The position numbers and the translations under genes were made by a program. Positions 63,333 through 64,000 of a DNA stretch of 64,000 nt are shown here, one piece after another. The stretch comes from Georgenia satyanarayanai (GTDB taxonomy: Bacteria; Actinomycetota; Actinomycetes; Actinomycetales; Actinomycetaceae). The notes beneath the pieces were generated by a model. It was not told the origin of the DNA. It ran no database searches and was given only the letters and a program-made list of their open reading frames with translations. The stretch covers positions 1 to 64,000 of the forward strand of contig NZ_JAMBNZ010000011.1 of NCBI RefSeq assembly GCF_023715365.1, in the 5' to 3' direction. Position 1 is the first letter of the stretch, and each line of letters starts with the position of its first letter.

Positions 63333-64000
63333 TCAGGCTCCTTCCATGTCGTGAGCGGCCTCGGGCAGCAGCGTGCGGACCGACTCGGGCTGGGTACTCA
63401 GGACGACGACGTCGACGCGCCGGTCGAGGTCGAGGGCGTCGGGCCCTTCCGCCGCCGGGTAGGCGTCGCCGTAGCCGATGGCCCGCACCCGGGTGGGGGC
63501 GATGCCGTCGTGCTCGACCATGCGGCGCAGCACCTTGGTGGCGCGGTCCGCGGAGAGCTCCCAGTTGGTCTCGTAGGGCTCGGTGTAGGGCAGCGGGTTG
63601 GCGTGGCCCTCGAGGAGGATGTCGTTGTCCAGGGGCCGCAGGGTCGCGGCGATCGTGTCGACGACCTCGAGCGACGTGCGCGGCATGGCCGCGCTGGCCG
63701 GGGAGAAGAAGGTGTTCTCACTGACGAGGCCGATGACGAGCCCGCGCTCGGTGATGGCGAAGCGGACCTCGTCCTCCAGACCGGCCTCGTCGAGCCCGGC
63801 GCGGATGCTCTCCCGGACTGCGTCGAGGTTCCTGGCCTCCTGGCGCGCCAGCTCCTGGGGGCTGCCCTGCAGGGGGGACAGGCCGGCCGCCTCGTCGACC
63901 GGGGCGATGTCGGCGGACGGGGCGTCACCGCCGTCGAGGACGCCGCTCGAGCCGTCGACGACCGTGACGGACGCGGACGCATTGCCGAAGCCGGCGGCGA
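63333..64000 (-). CDS. motB: Motor stator protein MotB (5' end outside window)
   Basis: The frame runs to the window edge without a start, giving 221 C-terminal residues. Visible parts are the end of the plug/linker (AAGFGNASASVTVVDGSSG), a helical stretch (LQGSPQELARQEARNLDAVR) and the OmpA-like peptidoglycan-binding domain: NDILLEGHANPLPYTEPYET, NWELSADRATKVLRRMVEHD, AIGYGDAYP and DRRVDVVVLS. The transmembrane helix with the proton-carrying Asp lies beyond the window. First gene of the operon seen here; motA is expected just upstream. Confidence 0.92.
   Translation of the reverse strand, partial: AAGFGNASASVTVVDGSSGVLDGGDAPSADIAPVDEAAGLSPLQGSPQELARQEARNLDAVRESIRAGLDEAGLEDEVRFAITERGLVIGLVSENTFFSPASAAMPRTSLEVVDTIAATLRPLDNDILLEGHANPLPYTEPYETNWELSADRATKVLRRMVEHDGIAPTRVRAIGYGDAYPAAEGPDALDLDRRVDVVVLSTQPESVRTLLPEAAHDMEGA

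Overview
The window is very GC-rich, coding-dense bacterial DNA with many GTG starts and 1-4 bp ATGA/GTGA gene overlaps. Gene content points to a motile, nitrate-respiring, high-GC Gram-positive (Actinomycetota): an XPB-type repair helicase, WXG100, DUF3263, a LytR_C-domain protein, a PspA homologue, HrcA/CIRCE control of groEL, and a peritrichous-type flagellar export operon with csrA. A genus cannot be fixed from the sequence alone; a motile micrococcalean-type actinobacterium fits.

Layout. 1-13.7 kb holds housekeeping and accessory genes: a DUF559/AbiEi-like protein inside intergenic palindromes, the XPB helicase, a Gfo/Idh/MocA oxidoreductase divergent from a Nudix-like NAD-type regulator, a TPM-domain/PspA membrane-stress pair, a NYN nuclease with an amidohydrolase, an OmpR-type two-component pair, and a second DUF559 endonuclease-like gene bracketed by two equal-length inverted-repeat units. 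13.7-34.5 kb is a molybdenum and nitrate-respiration island: modCBA, a sugar-type ABC importer that cuts into the 5' end of a TOBE regulator, narKGHJI, mobA, moeA, moeB-rhodanese, moaC, moaD, moaA, moaE and mog. Nitrate reductase needs bis-MGD, so molybdate import, cofactor synthesis, nitrate transport and the enzyme lie together.

34.5-41.6 kb: two HD-domain paralogues facing each other around an orphan WXG100 gene, groEL with two CIRCE operators and no adjacent groES, a LytR_C protein, DUF3263 behind an operator-like dyad, uracil-DNA glycosylase and an SGNH hydrolase. 41.6-55 kb is a chemotaxis block, all on the minus strand: cheB-cheR-cheY-cheX-cheY-CheC/X-like, cheA-cheW-mcp-mcp, and two further single mcp genes. 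55.2-64 kb is a tightly overlapped flagellar operon, read leftwards from motB (cut by the window end) through fliLMNOPQR-flhBA to a small FlhF-B-like protein and csrA. Sigma-28-like promoters precede cheA and one mcp with identical spacing, tying chemotaxis to the flagellar regulon.

The least explained structure is the set of intergenic palindromic repeats. One family (core GCCGACAGCCGGATTCCTCC) occurs at four places, including both sides of the first DUF559 gene, and its arms show compensatory base changes. A second family (ends GATCGCGCCACAA / TTGTGGCGCGATT, 99 bp) flanks the second DUF559 gene. Both nuclease-fold genes therefore sit between palindromes, which suggests REP-like or cassette-like units. 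No tRNA, rRNA, CRISPR array, transposase or prophage gene was seen.
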